DNA from: Accumulibacter sp.
GTDB taxonomy: Bacteria > Pseudomonadota > Gammaproteobacteria > Burkholderiales > Rhodocyclaceae
Direction: 5' to 3'
NCBI GenBank assembly: GCA_024235715.1
Contig: JACKLW010000017.1
Span: 1-64,000 of the forward strand
DNA length: 64,000 bases
In this document: piece by piece, positions 18,538 through 27,243 of the stretch
Position numbering within the stretch: position 1 is the first letter of the stretch
Layout of the letters: each line of letters opens with the position of its first letter
Program-made: the position numbers and the translations under genes
The notes under the pieces: model-generated
The model's database searches: none
What the model saw: only the letters and a program-made list of their open reading frames with translations
Told to the model about the DNA's origin: nothing

Positions 18538-19793
18538 TTCAGGCTTTGCGCCTCGAGCGCCGCCGGCAGCGCCTCGTTGCCACGCTCGACGGCGCTGTCG
18601 AGAGCTTCCTTGGCCGGTTTCTTGCCAGACCAGGCCGCCTCCAGCTCTTCCTCGACAATCACCCGCACCGGTTCGATCTGAGAAACACGCAAGGTGCGCA
18701 AGGCGCCCTTGCCGTGCAACTGCAGGTAGGCAACGTCGAGACCGGCGACGTCGGCGCGCAGAAGCTGGCTGTCGGCAGCCGCACGGGCGACCGGTGTCAT
18801 CGGCAGGAAGCCTTCCAGAGCGGTGAACTCGACCTGCAGATCCGGTTGCATCAGGAAGCTGACGAAGGTCGCCACTCCCTTGTACTCGTCGGCGTTCATG
18901 CCAGCGCCGACCCACAGCGAAGCGCCATCGGCCAGCGTATGCTGCGGCGTATCTGGCACGTCATCGTGATAAGGCAGCGCAGAAACACCGGTTTCGACCT
19001 TGCGGCTGTCACGCAGCGTTCCGAAGAGCGACGACGAACTGGTCAGCATGCCGCAGTCGCCCTCGGCAAAGCGCCGGTCGGCCTCGTCGCGACGACCGAA
19101 ATAGACGAAGAACTTCGCTTTCGACCAGGTCGTCAGCATGGCGGTATGCTTGACCTGAACCAGGCCATTGAAGTCCAGCTTGCCCTTCGGATCGGAAACC
19201 TCGCCACCGTTCCAGGCGCTCAGATTGTCGATATGCACCCACGCCGGCCATGAGGTGGTGTAGGGGCAGGTGCTGCCGGCGTCGAAAAGCTTGTCGGCGG
19301 CCTTTTGTACCTCGGCCCAGGTCTTCGGCGGCTTCTCGGGGTCGAGACCCGCTTTGCGAAACGCTTCCTTGTTGATGAACAGGACGGGAGTGGACAGCGC
19401 AACCGGCAGTGCGAAGAGATTGCCCTTCTTGTCGCCGAGGCCGACCCGCAGTTCGGGCGACAGCTTGCTGCTGTCGAACGGCTGCTTGGCCTGCTTCATC
19501 ACCTGATACAGGGGCTTGAAGTCGGCCTTCGCGGCCTGGAACTGCGCCTGCTCTTCGCGGGTCACCAGATTGAGGTGTTTCGGCGCATCTCCCGCGACGC
19601 GGCGGACCACCTTGAGCTGGTATTCCTTTTGCTGGGAATTGAAACGCTGGACGAACTTCTCGAGGCGTTCGCCACGTTCTTCGTCGAGCCGATGCGAGAG
19701 ATCAATCTCGATCGGCGCCGCAGCGACTGGTAAAGCAAAGGGGGCGGCAAGAAGAAATGCCACCGCAGACGGGAGAACCTTGAGTGGGCACAT
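18534..19793 (-). CDS. ugpB: sn-glycerol-3-phosphate ABC transporter substrate-binding protein
   Basis: A 419-residue periplasmic binding protein of the extracellular solute-binding family 1. The signal peptide spans about residues 1-26 (basic start, hydrophobic AVAFLLAAPFALPV, cleavage after AAA). UgpB-type features include LFDAGSTCPYTTSWPAWVHIDN, AWNGGEVSDPKG and LTSSSSLFG. The start at ATG 19793 has AGGA at good spacing; 16 upstream codons in the frame are not needed. It is coupled to the glycerophosphodiesterase, but no permease or ATPase gene follows, because alaS is next. It therefore either serves a transporter encoded elsewhere or acts alone. Confidence 0.92.
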   Translation of the reverse strand: MCPLKVLPSAVAFLLAAPFALPVAAAPIEIDLSHRLDEERGERLEKFVQRFNSQQKEYQLKVVRRVAGDAPKHLNLVTREEQAQFQAAKADFKPLYQVMKQAKQPFDSSKLSPELRVGLGDKKGNLFALPVALSTPVLFINKEAFRKAGLDPEKPPKTWAEVQKAADKLFDAGSTCPYTTSWPAWVHIDNLSAWNGGEVSDPKGKLDFNGLVQVKHTAMLTTWSKAKFFVYFGRRDEADRRFAEGDCGMLTSSSSLFGTLRDSRKVETGVSALPYHDDVPDTPQHTLADGASLWVGAGMNADEYKGVATFVSFLMQPDLQVEFTALEGFLPMTPVARAAADSQLLRADVAGLDVAYLQLHGKGALRTLRVSQIEPVRVIVEEELEAAWSGKKPAKEALDSAVERGNEALPAALEAQSLK

Positions 19794-19826
19794 GGCGATC
19801 CTGGGAAACAGATATAAGAGTTCGCC

Positions 19827-19860
19827 ATTATAGCTGCACATGGCGATCGGCGAAAAATAA
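19827..19860 (-). promoter_or_regulatory. candidate promoter for the ugpB-like gene
   Basis: A perfect TATAAT on the minus strand (19832 down to 19827) lies 33 bp upstream of the chosen ATG at 19793. The 17-bp upstream -35 position reads poorly (TTTCGC), so it may need an activator or be a weak promoter. Confidence 0.4.
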
Positions 19861-20211
19861 GTTTCCGGCGTTCATCGTGCAGCCCGGCCAGGCACTCGCC
19901 GAAAAGCAGGTGCGCGCGCCGCGCGCGCCCGTCCGCAGACGGGCGCCCATCGCCGGCCGCCGGATTCCCCTACCGCTTGCATGTGCTTTCGCGTAAACTC
20001 GGCCAAGCCTCGACGGCCAGAGCGAACGCACACGAGCCACCGCGCCGGCCAGCGCCGGCAGTTCGCCAGCGCAAGGCTGAATCGAGGTCGGTTGACTCCT
20101 TGACCAGGGCATTCTTTGGTAAAGTCGGAAACCGTCCCGGATGGATTCAATTGCCAGTGCCCGGACTCCATCCGACCTCACCACACCCCTTGCTCCGTGA
20201 GCGTGAACACC
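19861..20211. other. divergent intergenic region with a GC-rich hairpin
   Basis: About 350 bp between the divergent ugpB-like gene and the gene at 20212, with no credible coding sequence. It holds a perfect 9-bp inverted repeat, GCGCCCGTC at 19925-19933 and GACGGGCGC at 19938-19946, with a CGCA loop and no T-tract. TTGACT/TTGACC hexamers near 20093-20106 are possible -35 elements for the rightward gene, but no well-spaced -10 was found. Confidence 0.45.
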
Positions 20212-21522
20212 ATGCATCTCTTTCGTAAGCTCGCAACGATCCTGGCGCTTGTGTTGGGCATCGCCGACCAGTCCGCGGCGCAGGAGGCGCCGGCGAACGA
20301 GTGGCGAATTGAAGACGCGACCGCCACGCCCGTTCCCTCGGTCCAACAGTACGCCGACGGCCGCTTGATCATGCGATCACCTCGTCGCACAAACAACTAC
20401 CTGGAACTGCGCGGCACTCTCATAGTGGAAGGTGACGGTTCCTTCGGGCCAAGCAGCCTCACCGATGCGGCGCTGCTGTCCGGAGCCACCGCCGTGCCGG
20501 CCGCCGCCGAGTTGGTCGCCATCGGAGTCCATGGCGGAGCAGAGTCGAAATGTGTCTACCTCCGGCCGCCAATCGGCGCCAACGAAACGAGAATCAAGCT
20601 TCGCGCCGGCGGCGAAATGGCCATCGTGCGCGAGGCCGGCAGAGCCGATACCCTGTTTCTGAAGATGCGTGCGCCGACCCTGAACCTTTGCATGGTCTTT
20701 GAAGTGCTGGAGATCCCGAGCTCGCCCTTGCTGTGGAGCTTTGCCAATCGGGCCACTCCGCTCACCATAGGCTTGCCGGCTGCCGTCGAACAGACAACGA
20801 TGCCCGCGACGGACAACGACACGGCAGCGCCTCGACCAGCATCGGTTCCACTTTCTCCCGCCACCCCGCAAGCGAGGCAACGGGCGATCTCCTCTCCACT
20901 GCTGTGGGGTGGACTGGCCCTGACTGCGGTCGCCCTTCTCGGCGCCTTTTCCCTTCAACGGATGCGGCGCCAGTTGGCCGATGGGTCAAGCTCCGTTGCC
21001 GCTTCGACGCCGCACATCCCGCGAGTGGATTCCACGCACCAACCGACGAGCTTCGCCCGGGTGGAAGCCGAAGCCGGCCCCGGGCAACAACAATTCCACG
21101 ATGCCCTGGCCGAACTGCGGCTGGCACGTTTCGCCGAGGCAGGCGATCTGTTCGGCGCGGCGCTGGCAGAGGGACTGACCCCCACCTTCGAAGCGGGCGC
21201 GTGGAGTCTGCGCGGCGAGGCAATGCTGGGTTCCCATGACCTTGTTGGGGCAATGACCTGTTTCCTGCGTTCGTTGAGCTGCCCCGGGGCAACGACGGAG
21301 TCGGCGTTGCCCGCAGCGACTCAACTCGCGGCGATCTACCGGGAACTGGGCTTGAAGCAGGACGCAGCCCAGATGGAGAACGTGAAGACGGCGATAAACC
21401 CGTTCGCGGATGAAATCAACCCGCAACGTCAGGCGCACATCGCCAGCCTCGCCTCCGAACTCAAGCGCCAGAAGAGGGCCCGCATGGTCGGCATTTTCAT
21501 GCCATGGCGTAAGCCGCGCTAG
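20212..21522 (+). CDS. unknown single-pass membrane protein with periplasmic N-domain and helical cytoplasmic C-domain
   Basis: A 436-residue protein I do not recognise. The start MHLFRKLATILALVLG... with cleavage after SAAQ (about residue 24) is a clear signal peptide. Residues 25-190 look like a beta-rich periplasmic domain with two cysteines at 114 and 160. A Pro/Ser/Thr-rich linker follows (about 190-225). A membrane helix at 229-248 ends in RMRRQ, predicting a cytoplasmic C-terminus. That C-terminal part (about 285-410) has TPR-like helices (FHDALAELRLARFAEAGDLF). The frame is open 32 codons upstream, but ATG 20212 fits the signal peptide. It stands alone as a transcription unit. Confidence 0.75.
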   Translation: MHLFRKLATILALVLGIADQSAAQEAPANEWRIEDATATPVPSVQQYADGRLIMRSPRRTNNYLELRGTLIVEGDGSFGPSSLTDAALLSGATAVPAAAELVAIGVHGGAESKCVYLRPPIGANETRIKLRAGGEMAIVREAGRADTLFLKMRAPTLNLCMVFEVLEIPSSPLLWSFANRATPLTIGLPAAVEQTTMPATDNDTAAPRPASVPLSPATPQARQRAISSPLLWGGLALTAVALLGAFSLQRMRRQLADGSSSVAASTPHIPRVDSTHQPTSFARVEAEAGPGQQQFHDALAELRLARFAEAGDLFGAALAEGLTPTFEAGAWSLRGEAMLGSHDLVGAMTCFLRSLSCPGATTESALPAATQLAAIYRELGLKQDAAQMENVKTAINPFADEINPQRQAHIASLASELKRQKRARMVGIFMPWRKPR

Positions 21523-21666
21523 AGCCGCGTCTGCAGTAGCCAGGCACTCGATGCTGACGCTGCCGGTACGCTCGTCAGTCCCGCCGTGACTTGCATCCGG
21601 CGAAGGATCATCGAACGCCGACTTCGCTCAGCCGGCAAGGCAATCCCGGGGTCGCACACAGGTCGC

Positions 21667-22398
21667 TCAAGGGCGGTCGCGAAGATCGGCCACCGGCTCT
21701 GCCCCAAACCCGTCGTCCAGCAGGTAGGCCACCAGACGACCCGCGCACTCCCGCGCATCGGCGAGTTGCCCATTGCGCTGCAAGTCCTCGAACTTGCCAC
21801 GCAACGGAAAGCTGGTCGGCGACGCAGCACGGATTTCGGCCTGCATGTCGGTGTCGATGACGCCTGGGGCAACACTGGCGATGCGAAGGCCGGCAACCTC
21901 GTCGAGAGCGACCGACCGCGCGTGTTGGTCGAGCGCTGCCTTGCTCGCACAGTAGACGCTCCAGCCCGGGTAGGGGCTGCGCGCGGCACCGCTGGAAACA
22001 TGGAGGATACGCTTCTCCGGCACTTCGGATGCGGCCGCGATAACGGCGTTGGCCAGAATCAGCGGCGTGACGACGTTGAGGTTGAGGGCACGGGCGATAG
22101 CAGCATCTTCCGGACTGCCGACCGGAGCAACAGGTTGTATCGTGCCAGCGTTATTGATCAGCAGAATCGACGGGCAGCCAACAAGAAACAGTTGCAGCGC
22201 GTCGCTGGCAAGCCAGCGCTGCAGCGCCGCAACGTCAGTCAGGTCGATTGCCAGTTCCCGCAGCAACTGCGGGTAGCGCGCTGCCAGGCTGGCGTTGCCA
22301 TGTCTGGCGAGGCCGAGAACGGCGACACCGGATGCCAGCAGGGTTTCCCCAATGGCCGCGCCCAGGCCGCGGCTATGACCGGTCACAATCGCTTTCAT
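21667..22398 (-). CDS. short-chain dehydrogenase/reductase (SDR)
   Basis: A 243-residue classical SDR. The cofactor site is TGHSRGLGAAIG (residues 6-17), followed by INNAGTIQP, the catalytic serine in HVSSGAARSPYPGWSVYCASKAAL (read in halves) with the Y-x3-K pair, and PGVIDTDMQ. The pattern resembles the sepiapterin/benzil reductase branch, and NADP(H) is likely from the S-R in the first turn. The substrate is unknown. The ATG at 22398 has GAGGAA upstream; the frame is open 91 codons further but without support. Confidence 0.88.
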   Translation of the reverse strand: MKAIVTGHSRGLGAAIGETLLASGVAVLGLARHGNASLAARYPQLLRELAIDLTDVAALQRWLASDALQLFLVGCPSILLINNAGTIQPVAPVGSPEDAAIARALNLNVVTPLILANAVIAAASEVPEKRILHVSSGAARSPYPGWSVYCASKAALDQHARSVALDEVAGLRIASVAPGVIDTDMQAEIRAASPTSFPLRGKFEDLQRNGQLADARECAGRLVAYLLDDGFGAEPVADLRDRP

Positions 22399-22612
22399 TT
22401 CGCGTTCCTCGTCGAATGGTAATGGCTCGTCGCGAATTATCCGTGCCGCCGTGTCCTGCGGGAAGCGTTCCGCTTGTATTCGCGGCGCTCGCCTGTAGCC
22501 GGTGGCCGTCGCAAAGGCCTCCAGGGCATTACGCCACTCCATGCCCGACCGCGAAGACGCCAGCCGTGCTATTACTTGCGCACCCGATCCATACCTCTCT
22601 CGGAGACCGAAC

Positions 22613-23092
22613 ATGGCCGAATACTGCGCGCAGCTTCTCTGGCGCCGTGGCGAACAGGATTTTCTCGGCAATCGCTACAGCCGACGACACCTCCTTCGTT
22701 TCGACGGCGGCCTGCAGATAGCCGCATCCTCGTCACCGCACGTGGTCCCGGCGCCGATGTCCGACCCGGCGGCGGTCGACCCGGAGGAGGCCTTTGTCGC
22801 CTCGCTGGCCAGCTGCCACATGCTGTGGTTTCTCTCGATCGCTGCCCGACGCCGCTTCTGCATCGATCGCTACGCCGACAGCCCGGTCGGCGTCATGGCC
22901 GAGAACGGCGACGGCAAGCAGGCGATCACCGTGGTCACGCTGAAGCCGGCAGTGACCTTCTCCGGCGAGCGCCAGCCTGGCCGCGAAGAAGTCGTCCAGA
23001 TGCACCAACAGGCGCACGAAGAGTGTTTCATCGCCAACTCGGTAAAATCCGAAGTGCGTTGCGAACCGGTGTTTGGCGCGGCGACCGACTGA
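22613..23092 (+). CDS. OsmC-family peroxiredoxin-like protein
   Basis: A 159-residue OsmC/Ohr-superfamily protein. The two redox cysteines sit in the usual places: SLASCHMLWFLSIAA in mid-protein and HEECFIANSVKSEV near the C-terminus. OsmC and Ohr proteins reduce organic hydroperoxides, though many relatives have other or unknown roles. The ATG at 22613 with GGAGA eight bases upstream gives the expected family N-terminus; the frame is open 37 codons upstream. The gene diverges from the SDR gene. A second, different OsmC-family gene lies at 31192. Confidence 0.85.
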   Translation: MAEYCAQLLWRRGEQDFLGNRYSRRHLLRFDGGLQIAASSSPHVVPAPMSDPAAVDPEEAFVASLASCHMLWFLSIAARRRFCIDRYADSPVGVMAENGDGKQAITVVTLKPAVTFSGERQPGREEVVQMHQQAHEECFIANSVKSEVRCEPVFGAATD

Positions 23093-23111
23093 CGCCGGCC
23101 GGACGGAGCGG

Positions 23112-23777
23112 CTATCCGGGCAGGAAAGCGGTCAGCGGTTCCTGCAGCAGTTCCGCCACCAGCTTCGCAAGCGCCGTACCCAGGCGACCGTGCTGGTCGG
23201 CGTCGAGATGTACGCCATCGACCGGGCTGACCGTGGCTACCGTTCCGGCGTCGAAGAAATGGCAACCGAGCATGTCGGCGACCTCCCGGCTGGCGGCGGC
23301 AAGGCCGATACACTTGCGCTCGCCGCCAACGAACTTGGGCGCGATGGTCCCCTTGGCTTCCTCCTGCGCTGGTGGCGCAACGACCAGGATCGGCGGCACC
23401 GGCATCCCGGGTTCGATCGGCGCCTGACGAATGGCGTTGATCAGGACGCCGATGCCTTGCCCGGAGTGCCAGGCGTTGTGCGGGTGCATCGACTGAAAAT
23501 CGTTGGTACCGAGCATCAGGATCACCAGCGCCAGCGGCGAATGGCTCTCGATACGCTGGGCGAGACCGTCGATGCCCTTGCGGCCGGGCTTGAAGGGATC
23601 TTCCCAGACGGTCCGACGACCGTTGAGGCAGTCCTCGATAACGCGCACATGCCGGCCATCGGCGTTGAGCGCGTTTTCCATCACCCCCGGCCAGCGCTCA
23701 TCGAAAGTCAGGCGGCGACGGGTCTCGGGAATGATTCCCCAGGACAGGGAATCGCCGTAGAGAAGGATCTGCTGCAT
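23112..23777 (-). CDS. SGNH/GDSL-type esterase
   Basis: A protein of about 221 residues with the SGNH hydrolase blocks: LLYGDSLSWG (nucleophile serine), NGRRT region glycine, LGTND (block III asparagine) and DGVHLDADQH (Asp-His pair). This layout matches cytosolic arylesterase-like members such as those of Mycobacterium and Pseudomonas. No signal peptide is seen. Two ATGs are possible at 23786 and 23777; the second is used because the conserved QQILLYGDS follows it directly. It is convergent with the OsmC gene, 19 bp away. Confidence 0.88.
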   Translation of the reverse strand: MQQILLYGDSLSWGIIPETRRRLTFDERWPGVMENALNADGRHVRVIEDCLNGRRTVWEDPFKPGRKGIDGLAQRIESHSPLALVILMLGTNDFQSMHPHNAWHSGQGIGVLINAIRQAPIEPGMPVPPILVVAPPAQEEAKGTIAPKFVGGERKCIGLAAASREVADMLGCHFFDAGTVATVSPVDGVHLDADQHGRLGTALAKLVAELLQEPLTAFLPG

Positions 23778-23932
23778 ATGATGCACCCCGCGAGCTTGTC
23801 ATCGAGAAAGCAGCTTGCCACCTGCGCCGGCGGTCGACAAGCAGGAAAATCGCCGCCCCCCTCGCAGCACGCCCTGTAACGCCTCCAGGGCAGCGATTCC
23901 AGCCCGGAGAAATCACTGCGCACGCGTGCTGC

Positions 23933-24316
23933 CTACTGCATCGAGTGCAGGCCGATGACGTTGCCTTCGCTATCCTGGATCAGGGCGATGTGCCCGTACT
24001 TGCCGATGGCCATCTTCGGCTGGATGATCCGGCCACCGGCCTCGACGGCCCGGTTGGCTTCGTCGGCGGCATCCTCGCAGCTGAAATAGACCATCGTGCC
24101 GCCCTTGCCCGGACCGTTCATCGGGTGCCGAACCAGCGCCCCTGCCGCCCCACCGCCGCCCTCGACCCACGGAAATGCGTACATTTCGCCGTCCTCGCCG
24201 ATCTCCGGCAGCGCCGTCAGCTCACGACCGAATACCGCCGTATAGAAGTCGCGCGCGCGCGTCATGTCGGCCACGTAGATCTCGAACCATCCGACCGGAT
24301 TACCTGGTTTGTCCAT
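23933..24316 (-). CDS. VOC-family (glyoxalase/bleomycin resistance-like) protein
   Basis: A 127-residue protein with the two beta-alpha-beta-beta-beta halves of the vicinal oxygen chelate fold: VGWFEIYVADMTRARDFYTAVFG in the first (read in halves) and YGHIALIQDSEGNVIGLHS in the second. Some metal ligands of true glyoxalases are not evident, so the activity is undefined. The ATG at 24316 follows AGGAG with ideal spacing. The frame is open another 74 codons into the neighbouring ypjD-like gene, which is not used. Confidence 0.88.
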   Translation of the reverse strand: MDKPGNPVGWFEIYVADMTRARDFYTAVFGRELTALPEIGEDGEMYAFPWVEGGGGAAGALVRHPMNGPGKGGTMVYFSCEDAADEANRAVEAGGRIIQPKMAIGKYGHIALIQDSEGNVIGLHSMQ

Positions 24317-24384
24317 GCTGACACTCCTCGGTTTGTCGTGCGAAAGGAATGGCGATGCTCTGCCCGTGAAAAAGAGGCACAGGC

Positions 24385-25224
24385 TCAGTAACGATGCAGC
24401 AGCACTTCGGCGACAAAGCGGCTGCCCATGTAGGCCAGCAGCAGCACCAGAAATCCGGCCAGCGTCCAGCGCAGCGCGACGCGACCACGCCAGCCGTAGA
24501 CCCGGCGTCCGATCAGCAGCGCCGCGAAGATTCCCCACGAGGCGAAGGCAAACAGGGTCTTGTGATCGAGAGCCATGGCCTTGCCAAAAATCGCCTCGGA
24601 GAACATCACGCCACTGATCAGCGCCAGTGTCAACAGGCAGAAGGCGATGGTGATCATGCGAAAGAGCAGCGCTTCCATGGTCAGGATCGGCGGCAGGCTG
24701 GCCAGGCTCCTGGTAATCTCGCGCTGATGCAGCTTGCGCTCGGCAAAGCCCATGAAGATGGCGTGCAGTGCAGACAGCGTGAACAGGCTGTAGGCGAGCA
24801 TCGCCGTCAGAAAATGAAGCTGGAAACCCCAGGCGCCGGCGTGTGCCACGACGCGCAATTGCGGGAACAGGGCCGGCGACAGCGCGCCGAGCGCGGCCAG
24901 TGGCAGGACCATCGGTTGCAGGCCGTCCATGCGCGAGCGAAAGCTCTCCAGCCAGTAAATGAGAACCGCCAGCCAGAGCATCAGCGACATCGCGAAGCTG
25001 AACGAGAAGCGCATGCCACCGGCACTGAACAGCCCTTCGTACAGGCCGAAACCCTGGATTACCAGGGCGCCGAGAAGCACCCCGCGCTCCCAGCCCTGCA
25101 TCGGCAGGGTGACCGATGAACGGCCGCTTTCTCGCCAGCGTGTCTGCCAGAAATGCACGCCCATTGCTGCATAGAGCAGCGATGAAACGACGTGCGGGAG
25201 AAGGTGCAGTAGAATGTCTGGCAT
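24385..25224 (-). CDS. ypjD: cytochrome c assembly protein, YpjD/CcsA-like
   Basis: A 279-residue inner-membrane protein with about eight helices, from the CcsA/CcmC heme-handling family. The region HAGAWGFQLHFLTAMLAYSLF and several conserved histidines (in HKTLFAFASW and the N-terminal HVVSSLLYA) fit the YpjD/HemX subgroup. E. coli YpjD (CorE) is linked to membrane and metal homeostasis rather than proven heme export. It diverges from ffh with only 30 bp between the two start codons, a gene pair widely conserved in Proteobacteria. No ribosome binding site is evident before its ATG. Confidence 0.88.
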   Translation of the reverse strand: MPDILLHLLPHVVSSLLYAAMGVHFWQTRWRESGRSSVTLPMQGWERGVLLGALVIQGFGLYEGLFSAGGMRFSFSFAMSLMLWLAVLIYWLESFRSRMDGLQPMVLPLAALGALSPALFPQLRVVAHAGAWGFQLHFLTAMLAYSLFTLSALHAIFMGFAERKLHQREITRSLASLPPILTMEALLFRMITIAFCLLTLALISGVMFSEAIFGKAMALDHKTLFAFASWGIFAALLIGRRVYGWRGRVALRWTLAGFLVLLLAYMGSRFVAEVLLHRY

Positions 25225-25254
25225 TTTTTGAGTTTACACCAAGCCGGAATCCAA

Positions 25255-26613
25255 ATGCTCGACAACCTGACCCAACGCCTTGCCCGCGTCATGAAGACGC
25301 TGCGCGGTGAAGCACGCCTGACCGAAGCCAATATCGGCGACGCCCTGCGCGAAGTCCGCCTCGCACTGCTCGAGGCTGATGTGGCCCTGCCCGCCATCAA
25401 GGAACTGATCGCTGCCGTCAGGGAAAAGGCCATTGGCGAGGAAGTTATCGGTTCGCTGAGCCCGGGACAGGCGCTGATCGGCGTCGTTCACCGGGAGCTG
25501 ACCAAGCTGATGGGCGCCGAGCACGCGGGCCTGAACATGGCCACGCAACCGCCGGCGGTGATGTTGATGGCCGGCCTGCAGGGTGCCGGCAAGACGACTA
25601 CCGTCGGCAAGCTGGCGAAGATGCTGCGCGAGACGCAGAAGAAGAAGGTGCTGGTGGTTTCCTGCGACGTCTATCGCCCGGCGGCCATCGAGCAGCTGAA
25701 GACCGTCGCTGCGCAGGCGGGCGTCGATTTCATGCCCTCGACGCCGACCGAGAAGCCGGTCGACATCGCACGCAATGCCTTGGACTGGGCGAAGCGCCAC
25801 TTCCATGACGTGCTGCTGGTGGACACCGCCGGTCGCCTGGCGATCGACGAGGCAATGATGAAGGAAATTGCCGAGCTGCATGCGGCTGTCAAGCCGATCG
25901 AAACACTGTTCGTCGTCGATGCCATGCTCGGCCAGGACGCTATCAACACCGCCAGGGCCTTCAGTGAGTCGCTGCCGCTGACCGGCATCATCCTCACCAA
26001 GCTCGATGGCGATGCGCGTGGCGGCGCGGCACTGTCCGTACGACACGTTACCGGCCGGCCGATCAAGTATGCCGGCATCGGCGAGAAGCTGACCGGGCTC
26101 GAAGCTTTTCACCCGGAGCGCATGGCATCGCGAATCCTCGGCATGGGCGACGTGCTGTCGCTGATCGAAGAAGCCAAGAAGGGCATCGACGAGCAACAGG
26201 CGGTCGACTTCGCCCGCAAGCTCAAGTCGGGCAAGGGCTTCGACCTGAACGACTTCAAGGACCAGATCGGTCAGATGCGCAAGATGGGCGGCCTGTCGTC
26301 AATGATGGACAAGCTGCCGGCGCAGTTTTCGCAGGCGGCCGGGCAATTGCCGGCGGGCGGCGAAGAGAAGGCCGTCGGCAGAATCGAGGGGATCATCAAC
26401 TCGATGACCCCGACCGAGCGCACCCGCCCGGAGTTGATCAAGGCGGCGCGCAAACGCCGCATCGCCATCGGGGCCGGTGTTCAGGTGCAGGAAGTCAATC
26501 GCCTGCTCAAGCAGTTCGAACAGACGCAGAAGATGATGAGGCAGTTCTCCAAGGGAGGCATCGGGCAGCTGCTGCGCGGCGTCAAGGGGATGCTGCCGGG
26601 GGGGATGCGCTGA
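25255..26613 (+). CDS. ffh: signal recognition particle protein Ffh
   Basis: The 452-residue SRP54 homologue binds signal peptides and 4.5S RNA and docks with FtsY to target membrane proteins co-translationally. The N domain (1 to about 85) is followed by the GTPase G domain with GLQGAGKTTTVGKLAK, DTAGRLAID and TKLDGDARGG. The methionine-rich M domain runs from about 320 to the end (KMGGLSSMMDKLP, RRIAIGAG near the RNA-binding helix). The ATG at 25255 gives the family start MLDNLTQRL; a TTG nine codons upstream opens the frame further but is not needed. Confidence 0.98.
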   Translation: MLDNLTQRLARVMKTLRGEARLTEANIGDALREVRLALLEADVALPAIKELIAAVREKAIGEEVIGSLSPGQALIGVVHRELTKLMGAEHAGLNMATQPPAVMLMAGLQGAGKTTTVGKLAKMLRETQKKKVLVVSCDVYRPAAIEQLKTVAAQAGVDFMPSTPTEKPVDIARNALDWAKRHFHDVLLVDTAGRLAIDEAMMKEIAELHAAVKPIETLFVVDAMLGQDAINTARAFSESLPLTGIILTKLDGDARGGAALSVRHVTGRPIKYAGIGEKLTGLEAFHPERMASRILGMGDVLSLIEEAKKGIDEQQAVDFARKLKSGKGFDLNDFKDQIGQMRKMGGLSSMMDKLPAQFSQAAGQLPAGGEEKAVGRIEGIINSMTPTERTRPELIKAARKRRIAIGAGVQVQEVNRLLKQFEQTQKMMRQFSKGGIGQLLRGVKGMLPGGMR

Positions 26614-26640
26614 AGCTGGCGTGAGCCCGCCAGGCCGGGG

Positions 26641-27243
26641 TCAGCGTAGCGCCAATGTGCTCCCGGTGTACTTCCACTGCCGATACCAGGCGGCACGGAC
26701 CATGTTCGGATAGGCAGCCTGACCGAGACTGCCGTTGTAGCGACCAAGCGCGCGGTAGAGATCGCCACGCTCGATGTCGAGGTAATGGCGGAGTATGGTG
26801 CACCCGTAACGAAGATTGGTACGCAGATGGAAGAGGTTGTCGTCACTGCGTCCAACCAGCTTGACCCAGAAGGGCATCACCTGCATGAAACCGCGCGCGC
26901 CCGCGCTCGACACGGCGTATTTCTTGAAACCACTTTCGACCTGGATCAGGCCAAGCACCAGCTGCGGGTCGAGACCCGCGCGCGTTGCCTCGTAGTGCAC
27001 CGAACGCAGGAAGTCGAGACGGGTGGCACGATCGGGAATGCGCTTGGCCAGGCGCCCGGACATCTCGCTCAGCCAGTCGGTGGCCACCGAAGAATTCTCG
27101 AACGAGCTGTGCTGCGGGGCGCGATCGGAAACCGATCGCGACAAGGCCCCGTGGACACTGGCCGAAAGCGGCTCGTACTTCTGCGCACCGGCGTGCGCGA
27201 CAAGCGGCGCCAGGAGAAGGAGAAGGCCTATGCCGCGACGCAT
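26641..27243 (-). CDS. lytic murein transglycosylase, SLT type
   Basis: A 200-residue exported protein with a signal peptide (about residues 1-19, [14 protein letters not shown]). A compact SLT domain follows, with catalytic glutamate E103 in [12 protein letters not shown] and then [19 protein letters not shown] and a C-terminal [10 protein letters not shown]. It should cleave peptidoglycan glycan strands to 1,6-anhydro products in the periplasm. It begins inside the last 16 bp of proS, so it is probably translated from the same transcript. It ends 27 bp from the convergent ffh gene. Confidence 0.9.
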   Translation of the reverse strand: MRRGIGLLLLLAPLVAHAGAQKYEPLSASVHGALSRSVSDRAPQHSSFENSSVATDWLSEMSGRLAKRIPDRATRLDFLRSVHYEATRAGLDPQLVLGLIQVESGFKKYAVSSAGARGFMQVMPFWVKLVGRSDDNLFHLRTNLRYGCTILRHYLDIERGDLYRALGRYNGSLGQAAYPNMVRAAWYRQWKYTGSTLALR

